Positions 48,925 to 57,852 are shown, counted from the stretch's first letter. The stretch is DNA of 64,000 nucleotides from Herbidospora daliensis (GCF_001570585.1 NZ_BBXF01000006.1:328383-392382); one strand, 5' to 3'. The notes: generated from the letters alone by a model not told the origin. A program made the numbers and translations.

Positions 48925-49003
48925 CGGAGCGGTGCCTGCCGCCTTGGGCGGCGGGTGCGCCGCGGCGGCGGGGGGTGGCCGGGGTGGGCGGAGCCGTAAC
49001 GGA
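48925..49003 (-). repeat. Dispersed intergenic repeat, copy 3 (inverted)
   Basis: Core GGGTGGGCGGAGCCGTAAC, the complement of copies 1 and 2, with more divergent flanks. It fills most of the gap between icmA and the thioredoxin-like gene. Confidence 0.65.
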
Positions 49004-49061
49004 GCGGAGGTTTTCCGGGGTGCGGAGTGGGAGCCCTCGCCGATGCGGCAGGATTGGGCTT

Positions 49062-49997
49062 ATGGCAGCGGACTTCTCTCGACCCGGATCGCTCTACGGC
49101 GCCATCGACCTCGGCGCGCGCAAGCAGGCCCTCGACGCGCAGGCCCGGCGGGAGGCCGCCGCGCAGAACCCGGCCGCCCCCGGCGCGGGGCCCGAGATCA
49201 TCGACGCGACGGCCGCGACCTTCACGACCGAGGTCGTGGAACGGTCGATGGGGGTGCCGATCGTCGTCGAGGCGACGGTGCCGCGGGCCGCCCAGGTGCA
49301 GGAGTTCAGCCGCGCGATCGAGAAGCTCGCCGGCGAGGCCAAGGGCGCCTGGCTGCTGGCCAGGGTCGACGTCGAGGCCAACCCCGAGCTGGCCCAGGCG
49401 CTGCGCATGCGCGCCATCCCCACCGTCTACCTGGCCTTCCAGGGGCAGCTCATGCCGCTGTTCGAGGGCCCGCTGTCCGAGCCGCAGCTGCGCCAGGCCG
49501 TCGCCCAGGTCTTCGAGCAGCTCGGCGTCGCACTGCCGCCGCCCGGTGAGGGGGACGACGAGGCCACCCCGCAGGAACCGGCCGTCGACCCCGACCTGCT
49601 GGCCGCCGACATGGCCATCGAAGACGGCGACCTCGACGCCGCCGCCCAGGCGTTCCAGCGGCTGCTGGCCCGCCAGCCCGGCAACGAAGAGGCCAAGATC
49701 GGCCTCGCCGGGGTCGGCCTGCTCTCCCGCACCCTCGACCTCGACCCGGTCGACGTGCTGAAGCGGGCCGCCGCCGCGCCCGCCGACGTCGCCCTCCAGC
49801 TTCAGGCCGCCGACGTCGAACTGCTCGGCGGTCAGGTCGACGCCGCCTTCGACCGGCTCATCGCCACGGTCCGCCGCAGCGCCGGAGACGACCGCGACAA
49901 GGCCCGCGTCCACCTGTTGAGCCTGTTCGAGACCCTGCCCGCCGACGACCCCTCGGTGGCCAAGGCGCGCCGCGGTCTCGCCTCCGCGCTCTTCTGA
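49062..49997 (+). CDS. CnoX/YbbN-like thioredoxin-fold TPR protein
   Basis: 311 residues from ATG 49062 (MAADFSRPGSLYGAIDLG). A thioredoxin fold at about 50-165 (PIVVEATVPRAAQVQEFSRAI, MRAIPTVYLAFQGQLMPLFEG) that lacks the CxxC active site and has no cysteine at all, followed by tetratricopeptide helices (about 185-311). Like CnoX it is probably a chaperone-type holdase rather than a redox enzyme. A CAGGAT-like box seven bases before the ATG hints at a leaderless transcript. Confidence 0.88.
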   Translation: MAADFSRPGSLYGAIDLGARKQALDAQARREAAAQNPAAPGAGPEIIDATAATFTTEVVERSMGVPIVVEATVPRAAQVQEFSRAIEKLAGEAKGAWLLARVDVEANPELAQALRMRAIPTVYLAFQGQLMPLFEGPLSEPQLRQAVAQVFEQLGVALPPPGEGDDEATPQEPAVDPDLLAADMAIEDGDLDAAAQAFQRLLARQPGNEEAKIGLAGVGLLSRTLDLDPVDVLKRAAAAPADVALQLQAADVELLGGQVDAAFDRLIATVRRSAGDDRDKARVHLLSLFETLPADDPSVAKARRGLASALF

Positions 49998-50067
49998 ACC
50001 GGGCATATCACCTGCTGGATGGTGGCACGATTGGACGCACACCCAATGCGCAAAGGAGCGGATTGAC

Positions 50068-51477
50068 GTGGCTACCGTGCCCAGCGTGTCCTATTCGATC
50101 ACCGTCCGTCTGGAAGTGCCCGCAGGGGGCAAGGCGGTGAGCCAGCTCACCCATGCGGTCGAGAACGCCGGCGGCGTCGTCACCGCCCTCGACGTGACCA
50201 ACGCCGGGCATGAGAAGCTGCGCATCGACGTGACCTGCGCCGCCCGTGACACCGACCACGCCCAGGCGATCGTCGACCGCCTGGGCGAGGTCGAAGACGT
50301 GGCGATCCACAAGGTCTCCGACCGGACCTTCCTGATGCACCTCGGCGGCAAGATCGAGATGAAGTCGAAGGTGCCGCTGCGCAACCGCGACGAACTCTCG
50401 ATGGCCTACACGCCGGGTGTCGCGCGGGTCTCCATGGCGATCGCCCGCAACCCCGAAGACGCCCGCCGCCTGACGATCAAGCGCAACTCGGTCGCCGTGG
50501 TGACCGACGGCTCGGCCGTCCTGGGCCTCGGCAACATCGGCCCCGCCGCCGCCCTCCCCGTGATGGAGGGCAAGGCGGCCCTGTTCAAGCGGTTCGCCGG
50601 CATCGACGCGTGGCCCATCTGCCTCGACACCCAAGATGCCGACCAGATCGTCGAGATCGTCCGGGCCATCTCGCCCGGCTTCGGCGGCATCAACCTCGAA
50701 GACATCTCGGCCCCCCGCTGCTTCGAGATCGAGCGCCGCCTGCGCGAACTCGTCGACATCCCCGTCTTCCACGACGACCAGCACGGCACCGCGATCGTGG
50801 TGCTCGCCGCGCTCACCAACGCGCTGCGGGTCGTGAAGAAGGAACTGCCCGACGTCCGCATCACGCTCGCCGGCGCGGGCGCGGCCGGCACCGCCGTGCT
50901 GCGGCTGCTGCTCGCCGCCGGAGCCAAGAACGTCATCGTGTGCGACTACCTGGGCGCCGTCCACCGAGGCCGCGACGACCTCGACGAGTCGCTGCGCTGG
51001 ATCGCCGAGCACACCAACGCCGAGGGCTACAGCGAAGACCTGCGCGGCGCGGTCAAGGGCGCCGACGTGTTCATCGGCGTGTCCGCCCCCGGCATCCTGA
51101 CCGGCGACGACATCGCGACGATGAACTCCGACGCGGTCGTCTTCGCCCTGGCCAACCCCGAGCCCGAGGTCTCCCCCGACGACGCCCGCGAACACGCGGC
51201 CGTGGTCGCGACCGGCCGCTCCGACTACCCCAACCAGATCAACAACGTGCTGGCCTTCCCGGGAGTGTTCCGCGGCCTCCTCGACGCCCAGGCCGACGGG
51301 GTCACCCAGGAGATGCTCCTGGCGGCGGCCCGAGCCCTGGCTGCGGTGGTCTCACCGGAGGAACTCGGCCCCAACTACATCGTGCCGAGCGTGTTCCACC
51401 CAGACGTGGCGGGCGCGGTGGCGGCGGCAGTCCGCGAGTCGGCGGGCGGCAAGGCACGCGGCTTCACGGAGGCGTAG
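50068..51477 (+). CDS. NAD(P)-dependent malic enzyme with N-terminal ACT domain
   Basis: 469 residues from GTG with AAAGGAGCGG upstream. Residues about 8-85 are an ACT-type regulatory domain; the catalytic part has the lyase residues around MAYTPGVARV, NSVAVVTDGSAVLGLGNIG, metal-binding FHDDQHGTAIV and nucleotide site AGAGAAGTAVLR. Converts malate to pyruvate and CO2. The C-terminal end GGKARGFTEA is the seed of a tandem repeat that continues past the stop codon. Confidence 0.95.
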   Translation: MATVPSVSYSITVRLEVPAGGKAVSQLTHAVENAGGVVTALDVTNAGHEKLRIDVTCAARDTDHAQAIVDRLGEVEDVAIHKVSDRTFLMHLGGKIEMKSKVPLRNRDELSMAYTPGVARVSMAIARNPEDARRLTIKRNSVAVVTDGSAVLGLGNIGPAAALPVMEGKAALFKRFAGIDAWPICLDTQDADQIVEIVRAISPGFGGINLEDISAPRCFEIERRLRELVDIPVFHDDQHGTAIVVLAALTNALRVVKKELPDVRITLAGAGAAGTAVLRLLLAAGAKNVIVCDYLGAVHRGRDDLDESLRWIAEHTNAEGYSEDLRGAVKGADVFIGVSAPGILTGDDIATMNSDAVVFALANPEPEVSPDDAREHAAVVATGRSDYPNQINNVLAFPGVFRGLLDAQADGVTQEMLLAAARALAAVVSPEELGPNYIVPSVFHPDVAGAVAAAVRESAGGKARGFTEA

Positions 51478-51775
51478 TCCCGGCGGGAACTGGTCTTTGG
51501 TTGGCGGGCGGTGACGCGTGCGGCTTCACCGAGGCGAAGGCCCTGCGGGACCTGGTTTTCGGTGGCGGGTGGCACTGCGCGGAGCTTCACCGAGGCGTAG
51601 TTCCGGTGAGACCCGGTCTTCGGTCGGCGGACGGCAACGCGTGGGGCTTCACCGAGGTGTAGGTGCCGGTGGGCCCCGGTCTTGGTGGGCGGCTCCACTG
51701 AGGTGTAGGCGCCTGCGCGACCCGGTTGGCGGGCGGTGACGCGGCTCCGCCGGGGTGTAGGGCCCGGTCATGGGT
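51438..51775 (+). repeat. Tandem repeat array seeded by the 3' end of the malic enzyme gene, unit about 61 bp
   Basis: Units begin near 51439, 51501, 51562, 51624, 51686 and 51726 (the last two shortened). Each contains GGCGGGCGG, then GGCTTCACCGAGG with GTAG, then a CGG-GACC-GGTCTT stretch. The first unit encodes the last 12 codons and stop of malic enzyme; later ones repeat these codons in decayed form, usually keeping GCTTCACCGAGG. Fills most of the non-coding stretch 51478-51907. Confidence 0.8.
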
Positions 51776-51850
51776 TGGCGGGTTGATGCCTGACCTTGTA
51801 TCGCTTCGTTGGCGTGTCATCTTCCTGACGGCCGGGTGGCATTAAGCGTG

Positions 51851-51879
51851 CGGCCCGGTCTGGCTTCCAGACCGGGCCG
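51851..51879. terminator. Bidirectional terminator
   Basis: CGGCCCGGTCTGG, loop CTT, CCAGACCGGGCCG: a 13-bp perfect stem between the repeat array and the convergent wall-protein gene. Confidence 0.85.
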
Positions 51880-51907
51880 TCTTCGGCTGGGGCGGGCGCG
51901 TCTCGGT

Positions 51908-53032
51908 CTAGCGCGGGGTCACCGGGAAGGTGCGGCGGGGCCAGATGCGGGCCAGCCACCAGAAGACGCCGCCCATGACGACCAGGCCGCCGGCCGTGGC
52001 GACCTTGCCCCACAGGTCGGCGGGCGGGCCGGTGTAGGGGAGCACGTCCTCGTCGTGGACGCGGTCGCGGTTCCACCAGCCGATGCTCTCGGCCTCGCGC
52101 TCGGGCTCGTGGTCGTCCTCACGGCCCCACCAGTCGTTGTCGTGGCCGCCGTCCCACCAGCCGCCGCCGTGGTCGCCGTGGCGGTGGCGGTCGTCGCGGC
52201 CCCACCAGTCGTTGTCGTGGTGATGGTGGTGGTCGCGGTTCCACCAGTTGTGCTCTTCACGGTTCCACCAGCCACCGCCGTGATGGTCGCCGTTCCACCA
52301 GCCGCCGTGGTGATCCCCATGGTCCCGCCAGCCGCCGCCGTGATGGTCCCCTCGGTCCTGACCCCACTTGCCGAAGTCGAACAGGCCGTGGTGGCGCTCG
52401 CCGCCCTCGCCCCGATCTTGGCCCCACTTGCCGAAGTCGAAGAGACCCCCCTGGCGGTCGCCGCCCTCCTCCCGGTCTTGACCCCATTTGCCGGAGTCGA
52501 ACAGGCCGCCGCCTTCGCTTCGGTCGTTCCGGTTCTCGTCACGGTCCTGACTCCATCTGCCGGAGTCGCCGCCTTCGTTGCGGTTCTCCTCGCGGTCCTG
52601 GCCCCACTTGCCGAAGTCGAACAGGCCGTGGTGGACGTCGCCACCCTGGTCGTTCTGTTTCTGCAGGCCGGCCGTGCGGGTGGTGGTGGCGGGGCGGCAG
52701 GCGTCGATCCAGCGTTCGGAGACCTGTTCGCCGTCGCCGTGCACCTTGAGGCGGGCGCTCCGGGTGATCCGGACCGACTCCTCGACGGTCTCGTTGGGCG
52801 CCGACCGGCCGCGGGCGATGACGTCGTTGTCGCGGTAGAGGGTGAACTCGTGGGCGTCGGGACCCTGGTTGGTGATGCTGACGAGGACGTCGCCGGACTC
52901 GCAGTCGATCTTCTCGTACTTCACCTGGAGCGGAGGCGTGGCCGCGGCCGCCTGGGCGGGCAGCAGCAGCGCCGCCGCCATCGGTGTGGCGAGCAGCGCG
53001 AACGCCCTGCGTGCCGGTGTCGTCTGTCCCAC
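51908..53032 (-). CDS. Predicted sortase-anchored (LPYTG) Trp/His/Asp-rich repeat protein
   Basis: 374 residues from GTG 53032 (AGGGGGA upstream). Signal peptide about 1-33 (ending AQAAAA), a small beta domain (about 35-125) with one Cys pair, then low-complexity repeats: about five units around GLFDFGKWGQDR, followed by a tract of GGWWN, HHGG and DHHHHH-like runs to about residue 310. The C-terminus is a complete sortase signal: LPYTG (331-335), hydrophobic stretch and basic tail WPRR. The protein should be wall-linked; the His/Asp/Trp tract could bind metal ions or wall glycans (inference). No known family. Confidence 0.85.
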   Translation of the reverse strand: MGQTTPARRAFALLATPMAAALLLPAQAAAATPPLQVKYEKIDCESGDVLVSITNQGPDAHEFTLYRDNDVIARGRSAPNETVEESVRITRSARLKVHGDGEQVSERWIDACRPATTTRTAGLQKQNDQGGDVHHGLFDFGKWGQDREENRNEGGDSGRWSQDRDENRNDRSEGGGLFDSGKWGQDREEGGDRQGGLFDFGKWGQDRGEGGERHHGLFDFGKWGQDRGDHHGGGWRDHGDHHGGWWNGDHHGGGWWNREEHNWWNRDHHHHHDNDWWGRDDRHRHGDHGGGWWDGGHDNDWWGREDDHEPEREAESIGWWNRDRVHDEDVLPYTGPPADLWGKVATAGGLVVMGGVFWWLARIWPRRTFPVTPR

Positions 53033-53154
53033 GGGTCCCCCTCGCCCAAGATCCTTCTGGTACGGAGAGTTCCCATGTCCCCCAATTTCGTAACTCAGAG
53101 TAACGGGGTGGGGTGACGTGCGCGAATCGGCCTTCCTGCCGCATGATGGAGGGT

Positions 53155-53733
53155 ATGGCGGAGTCGATCTACGTCGGTGGGCTGCTGGTGGCGACGCCAC
53201 TGCTCGACGATCCGAACTTCCGACGTAGTGTCGTCCTCATCCTGGAGCACGACGAAGACGGCGGCACGCTCGGTGTGGTGATCAACAGACCCAGCGACAT
53301 CAGCGTCACGTCGGTACTCCCCACCTGGGACCCTCTGGTGACCGGCCCCTCGGTCCTCTTCGAGGGAGGCCCCGTCCAGACCGACAGCGCCCTCGCCCTC
53401 GCCGTCGTCATGAGCGGCGCCGAACCCCTCGGCTGGCGCCGCCTCCACACCGGCCGCCGGGGCGTCTCCCGCCTCGGCACCGTCGACCTCGACGCGCCCC
53501 CCGAGATCCTGGCCGGCGAGATCTCCCAGATGCGGATCTTCGCCGGCTACGCCGGCTGGACCCACGGCCAATTGGCGGGTGAGATCGCCCAGGGCGCCTG
53601 GTACATCGTCGACTCCGAACCGGGCGACACCTTCCACCCGCATCCGTCGTCGTTGTGGCGAACGGTCCTCAGAAGACAACCGGGCGAACTGGCCTTCGTA
53701 GCCAGCTACCCCGACGACCCCTCGCAGAACTGA
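53155..53733 (+). CDS. YqgE/AlgH family protein
   Basis: 192 residues from ATG 53155 (MAESIYVGGLLVATP); ATGs at 53143 and 53146 are possible. Family features: GLLVATPLLDDPNFRRSVVLIL, GTLGVVINRPSDI, LFEGGPVQTD, RIFAGYAGWTHGQLAGEI with the conserved Gly-Trp. Function unproven; sometimes called a transcriptional regulator, which the fold does not show. Confidence 0.92.
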   Translation: MAESIYVGGLLVATPLLDDPNFRRSVVLILEHDEDGGTLGVVINRPSDISVTSVLPTWDPLVTGPSVLFEGGPVQTDSALALAVVMSGAEPLGWRRLHTGRRGVSRLGTVDLDAPPEILAGEISQMRIFAGYAGWTHGQLAGEIAQGAWYIVDSEPGDTFHPHPSSLWRTVLRRQPGELAFVASYPDDPSQN

Positions 53734-53789
53734 CCACGGAAGCCGGTCGAGGCTGCCGCCCTACGACCCGATGGCGCCCGAACACCCTG

Positions 53790-54050
53790 CCCAGGTCGAC
53801 GGCCACGGAATCGCGGTGCCCAAGCTGCAGCCAGAGCGCACTGCTTGAGCCGAAGGCCGTGTCCGAGCCGAAGGCTGGAACGCCGTGCCGGAGCGGCGGC
53901 CAGAACATAATCCTCAAGCCGAAGGCCGTCACCGAGCCGAACACCGGAACGGGGTGCCCGAGCCGAAGGCCGAAACGCTGTGCCAGAGCTGCGGGCCAGA
54001 ACGCGGTGCCCAAGCCGAAAGCCGGAACGCCGTGCATGAGCCGAACCCGG
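53790..54050. repeat. Tandem repeat array, unit about 26 bp
   Basis: About ten imperfect units on GAGCCGAAGGCCGGAACGCC plus GTGCCC, with two shortened to 16-17 bp. Lies in the non-coding stretch 53734-54128 between convergent genes (YqgE and TetR). No frame here has normal codon use. Confidence 0.7.
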
Positions 54051-54128
54051 CCCGCCCGCCCTGGGTAGCCGCATCGTCGCTCATCCGACCGACGTTTCCG
54101 AAGCCCGCCTCGCCTCCTGTGGAAATCG

Positions 54129-54734
54129 TCAGCGGTCCCAGTTCGCCACCATCAGCTGGTCGACCAGGGTGAAGGTGTCTTCCAGGCGTCGGGTCATGCC
54201 GTCGATGTCGCTCAGTTCCTCCACGGTGCAGTTCTCCAAGCCGACCCGGATCGTGCTGGTGAACGTCGCCGTCACGAACTGGCTGCGGAGGTCGTCGGCG
54301 CCGCGGCGGCGGGCGACCTCTTCTAAGATGCGCTGCTCGTTGGCGAGCATCAGCCGCATCTGCCCCGCGAAGATGGTCGGGGTCGCCTCCACGACCTGGC
54401 GGGCCTTGAGGAAACGCTGCTTGTCCTCCGGTTCGCCGTCGCGCAGGACGGCCACCGCTCCCCGCATGGCCTGGGCGAGTGCGGTAAAGGGGGACTCGGC
54501 TTCGGGACGGGCGTGCAGCTCCGATAGAAATACGTCCTGCGCGTCGGTGGCGGGGGCCAGTGCCACCTCCTCCTTCGAGCCGAAGTAGCGGAAGAACGTG
54601 CGGGGTGACACGTCGACCGCCGCGGCGATCTGGTCGATCGTCGTCGACTCGTAGCCGTGCTCCAGGAACAGGTCGAGGGCCGCGTCGATGAGCGCGACGC
54701 GTGTCTTGAGCTTTTTGCGCTCACGCAGACCCAT
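54129..54734 (-). CDS. TetR-family transcriptional regulator
   Basis: 201 residues from ATG 54734, with GGAGGTG six bases upstream; GTG 54743 is less likely. Helix-turn-helix at about 10-55 (TRVALIDAALDLFLEHGYE, TTIDQIAAAVDVSPRTFFRYF) then a helical ligand domain. Divergent from an MFS exporter gene 134 bases away, the standard repressor/efflux pair; the operator candidate lies between them. Confidence 0.93.
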   Translation of the reverse strand: MGLRERKKLKTRVALIDAALDLFLEHGYESTTIDQIAAAVDVSPRTFFRYFGSKEEVALAPATDAQDVFLSELHARPEAESPFTALAQAMRGAVAVLRDGEPEDKQRFLKARQVVEATPTIFAGQMRLMLANEQRILEEVARRRGADDLRSQFVTATFTSTIRVGLENCTVEELSDIDGMTRRLEDTFTLVDQLMVANWDR

Positions 54735-54810
54735 CCCTGTCACCTCCTCGAAACATCCAGTTCACCATCTGCCACTTGTCAGGATATGTCGGATAAAACA
54801 CTTTGTCATC

Positions 54811-54825
54811 TGTCATGGACTGACA
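54811..54825. promoter_or_regulatory. Inverted repeat TGTCA-N5-TGACA, TetR operator candidate
   Basis: Sits between the divergent TetR and MFS genes and overlaps a CATAAT -10-like box (54823-54828) for the MFS gene. More TGTC half-sites occur at 54788 and 54804. Confidence 0.5.
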
Positions 54826-54868
54826 TAATCTACGTCGCGTTGACTTTCTATCCGGGGGAGAACCCGTT

Positions 54869-56434
54869 ATGTCACAGACCACCGCCCTGCCGAAGGAGGC
54901 GCAAGGCGAAGCCGGTCCGGCTCGGCCGTGGCTGACCCTCCTGGCCGTCTCGCTCGGCGTGATCATGGTGATGCTCGACGGCACCGTCGTCGCCATCGCC
55001 AACCCGGTCATCGGGGCCGAGCTCCAGGCCTCGCTCGCCGACCTCCAGTGGGTCACCAGCGGATATCTGCTGGCCCTGGCGGTCTTCCTCATCACCGCCG
55101 GCAAGCTCGGTGACATCTTCGGGCACAAGCGGGTGTTCCTGATCGGCGTCGTCGGCTTCGCGCTGACCTCGCTGGCGATCGGCCTCACCTCCTCGATCGG
55201 CCCGCTGATCGCCTTCCGCGTGCTCCAGGGTCTCTTCGGCGCGCTGCTCCAGCCCGCCGCGCTGGCGCTGCTGCGCATGGCCTTCCCCGGCGACCGGCTG
55301 AACATGGCGATGGGCGCGTGGGGTGGCATCATCGGCCTGTCGTCGGCGGCCGGCCCGATCGTGGGCGGCCTGCTGGTCGAGCACGTCAGCTGGCAGTCGG
55401 TGTTCTTCATCAACGTGCCCGTCGGCGTCGTCGCCCTCGCGGTCGGCTGGTGGGCGCTGAGCGAGAGCAAGGCCAAGTTCCTCTCGAAGGTCGACTGGCT
55501 GGGCGTCGTACTGCTGTCGATCATGATGTTCTCGCTGGTCTGGGCGATCATCAAGGCCCCCGAGTGGGGTTGGGGCGACACCGGCACGCTGGTCTCCCTC
55601 GCCGTCGCCGTCGTGTTCCTCGCCGGGTTCCTCTGGTGGCAGACCCGGGTCTCCCAGCCGCTGCTGCCGCTGGGCCTGTTCCGGAACGTGTCGTTCTCGG
55701 TCGGTACGACGCTGATGATCCTCACCGCGTTCTCCATGTTCGGCGCGATGTTCTTCCTGACCTTCTTCTTCCAGGGCGTGCACGGCCTGTCGCCGCTGGA
55801 GTCGGGGCTGCGCATGCTGCCGATGAGCGCCGGCATGATCGTCGCCTCGCCGCTGGCCGGGTTCCTCATCGGCAAGCTCGGGCCGCGGATCATGATCTCG
55901 GGCGGCATGCTCATCACCGCCGTCGCGATGTTCCTGATGTCGCGCCTGTCGATCGACGCGACGTTCGTCGACAGCGCCATCCCGTTCGTGCTGCTGGCCT
56001 TCGGCCTGTCGCCCGTCTTCGTCGGCGCCACCGAGATCATCGTCGGCAACGCCCCCGAGGAGCTGTCGGGTGTCGCGGGCGGCCTCCAGCAGTCGGCCAT
56101 GCAGGTCGGCGGCGCGCTGGGCACCGCGATCCTCGGCGCCATCGTCGCGGCGAAGGTCTCCTCCGTGTACGAGGGCTACCTCGGCCCCGTCGCCCAGTCG
56201 TTCCCCCCGGAGCAGCTCGCGGGCCTGAAGGACGCCGCCTCCTACGGCGCCGCCCCCCAGGGCCTGCCCGAGCAGATCGCGGGCGCGGTCACCAACGCCT
56301 CGCACCTGTCGTTCATGGACGGCCTCCACCTCGGCTTCGAGGTCAGCGCCGGCGTGGCGGTCTTCGCGGCGCTCATCGCCCTGCTCGTGCGGGCCGGCCG
56401 CAAGACCGAGGGCGCCGCGGTGCACATCGGCTGA
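54869..56434 (+). CDS. MFS drug exporter, DHA2 (14-helix) family
   Basis: 521 residues with 14 predicted membrane helices. Motif C region SSAAGPIVGGLLVE, motif A GKLGDIFGHKRVFLIG, and motif D1 near MVMLDGTVVAIANP are typical of DHA2 proton antiporters such as EmrB/QacA. Probably expels hydrophobic drugs and is repressed by the divergent TetR protein. Confidence 0.95.
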   Translation: MSQTTALPKEAQGEAGPARPWLTLLAVSLGVIMVMLDGTVVAIANPVIGAELQASLADLQWVTSGYLLALAVFLITAGKLGDIFGHKRVFLIGVVGFALTSLAIGLTSSIGPLIAFRVLQGLFGALLQPAALALLRMAFPGDRLNMAMGAWGGIIGLSSAAGPIVGGLLVEHVSWQSVFFINVPVGVVALAVGWWALSESKAKFLSKVDWLGVVLLSIMMFSLVWAIIKAPEWGWGDTGTLVSLAVAVVFLAGFLWWQTRVSQPLLPLGLFRNVSFSVGTTLMILTAFSMFGAMFFLTFFFQGVHGLSPLESGLRMLPMSAGMIVASPLAGFLIGKLGPRIMISGGMLITAVAMFLMSRLSIDATFVDSAIPFVLLAFGLSPVFVGATEIIVGNAPEELSGVAGGLQQSAMQVGGALGTAILGAIVAAKVSSVYEGYLGPVAQSFPPEQLAGLKDAASYGAAPQGLPEQIAGAVTNASHLSFMDGLHLGFEVSAGVAVFAALIALLVRAGRKTEGAAVHIG

Positions 56435-56450
56435 GAAACTCCCAAACAGT

Positions 56451-56479
56451 GGCTCCCTTCCCTTTTTGGGGTGGGAGCC
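56451..56479 (+). terminator. Hairpin after the MFS gene
   Basis: GGCTCCC and GGGAGCC pair across a T-rich 15-nt loop, 16 bases past the MFS stop codon and just before the promoter of the DUF3039 gene. Confidence 0.5.
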
Positions 56480-56490
56480 CCTGGAGTTTG

Positions 56491-56496
56491 TAGACT
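56491..56496 (+). promoter_or_regulatory. TAGACT -10 box, DUF3039 gene
   Basis: TAnnnT box eight bases before the GTG at 56505; no Shine-Dalgarno sequence, so leaderless or nearly so. Confidence 0.45.
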
Positions 56497-56504
56497 CGGT
56501 TTCC

Positions 56505-56768
56505 GTGAGCAGTACGAAGATTCTTCCCGACCAGAAGACCGAGGTCGTCCCGCGCACGTCCCACGGCGGCGACGGCGACCACGAGCGGTTCAGCCACTAC
56601 GCCGACCGGAACAAGGTCACCGAGAGCTACATCACGGGTGCGCCGGTCCGGGCGATCTGCGGCAAGGTGTGGGTGCCCAGCCGCGATCCGAAGAAGTATC
56701 CCGTCTGCCCCGAATGCAAGGAGATCTACGAGGGTCTCCCCAAGGGCGAGTCGGGCGACGACAAGTGA
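56505..56768 (+). CDS. DUF3039 zinc-ribbon protein
   Basis: 87 residues from GTG 56505. Carries HERFSHYADRNKVTESYITG, ALCGKVW-like AICGKVWVPSRDP and CPECKEIYEGL: three cysteines (plus His) form a likely zinc site. Conserved single-copy gene of actinobacteria, usually near a superfamily 2 helicase gene, as here 2 kb away. Function unknown. Confidence 0.88.
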   Translation: MSSTKILPDQKTEVVPRTSHGGDGDHERFSHYADRNKVTESYITGAPVRAICGKVWVPSRDPKKYPVCPECKEIYEGLPKGESGDDK

Positions 56769-56849
56769 CGGGTGTCACTACTTCTTGATCGACTCCGATG
56801 CGGCTAGCGTTCGAACTCTGGTCCGGACCGGTCGCATCGGGGGAATCGA

Positions 56850-57845
56850 ATGGCCCGGCGTCTTCTCGCCGTCTCTTTGGCATGCCTTTTTTCACTGACG
56901 GCCCCACCTGCTGAAGGCGCCGATCACTCGCACGAGCACGACCACGACTGCCCGGCGCCCGGCCGCGCGTCCGGCCGCGCCGAGCCCCGGCCATTGACGG
57001 CGACCGAGTTCGCCCAGATGAACGCCGCCCTGCGCAACCACCCCGGGCCGATCCCGGCCACGGTGACCGTGCCGATGTGGATCCACGTGCTCACCGACGG
57101 CCAGACCGGCGCGCCCGACGCGGCGGTCCGCGAGCAGGTCAACGTGCTCAACCGGGCCTACTCCGGTGCGTACGGCGGCGCCGACACCGGCGTGCGGTTC
57201 GCGCTGCGCGGCATCACCCGCACCGACAACCGCGACTGGTTCCGCAACCCGCTGGGCCTGGAAGACCCCATGAAGGCGACCCTGCGCCGGGGCGGCTCCG
57301 AGACGCTCAACCTGTACGTCTCCCAGCTCAGCGAACTGGTGCTCGGCTACGCGACCTACCCCAACTGGTACGCCGGCAGCCCCAGCCAGGACGGCGTGGT
57401 GATCGACTGGCGCACCCTGCCCGGTGGGGCGCTGCGCAACTTCAACTTCGGCTTCACCGGCGTCCACGAGATCGGCCACTGGCTCGGCCTGGTGCACACC
57501 TTCGAGAACGGCTGCACCGAACCGGGCGACTCCGTCGACGACACCCCCTACCAGGCCACGCCCACCGAGGGCTGCCCCGACCGGCGCGACTCGTGTACGG
57601 CGGCCGGGGAAGACCCGATCCACAACTTCATGGACTACGCCCACGACCGCTGCATGAACCAGTTCACCGCCGGACAGGGACTGCGCATGCGGCAGGCGTG
57701 GGCGACCTACCGAGGCGGCGTGGCGGGCCTCCAGTCGCGGTCGAGCATGGGCCCCGGCCTGCTGGGCACCCAGGCGGGCCAGGCGCCGATCGCGCCCCCT
57801 CGGCCCTACACGTACTCGGTGTTCCTGCCTCGTGGCCGGGGCTGA
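56850..57845 (+). CDS. Secreted zinc metalloprotease (M43, pappalysin-like)
   Basis: 331 residues. Signal peptide about 1-23 (ending AEGA), then a His-rich patch DHSHEHDHD. Catalytic HEIGHWLGLVH with zinc ligands H206, H210, H216 and general base E207, and a Met-turn in NFMDYAHDRCM. Paired cysteines (NGCTEPGDS, EGCPDRRDSC) are typical of M43 enzymes. Exported; substrate unknown. GGGG lies six bases before the ATG. Confidence 0.93.
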   Translation: MARRLLAVSLACLFSLTAPPAEGADHSHEHDHDCPAPGRASGRAEPRPLTATEFAQMNAALRNHPGPIPATVTVPMWIHVLTDGQTGAPDAAVREQVNVLNRAYSGAYGGADTGVRFALRGITRTDNRDWFRNPLGLEDPMKATLRRGGSETLNLYVSQLSELVLGYATYPNWYAGSPSQDGVVIDWRTLPGGALRNFNFGFTGVHEIGHWLGLVHTFENGCTEPGDSVDDTPYQATPTEGCPDRRDSCTAAGEDPIHNFMDYAHDRCMNQFTAGQGLRMRQAWATYRGGVAGLQSRSSMGPGLLGTQAGQAPIAPPRPYTYSVFLPRGRG

Positions 57846-57852
57846 GCCGTCG

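Noticed and set aside
49062-49997. Thioredoxin reductant function for the 49.1-kb protein
   Set aside because: It has no cysteine, so it cannot do disulfide exchange; a CnoX-like chaperone role fits better.
51478-51775. CRISPR-like array at 51.5 kb and others at 1.9 and 53.8 kb
   Set aside because: Units are contiguous imperfect repeats without unique spacers, and no cas genes are near.
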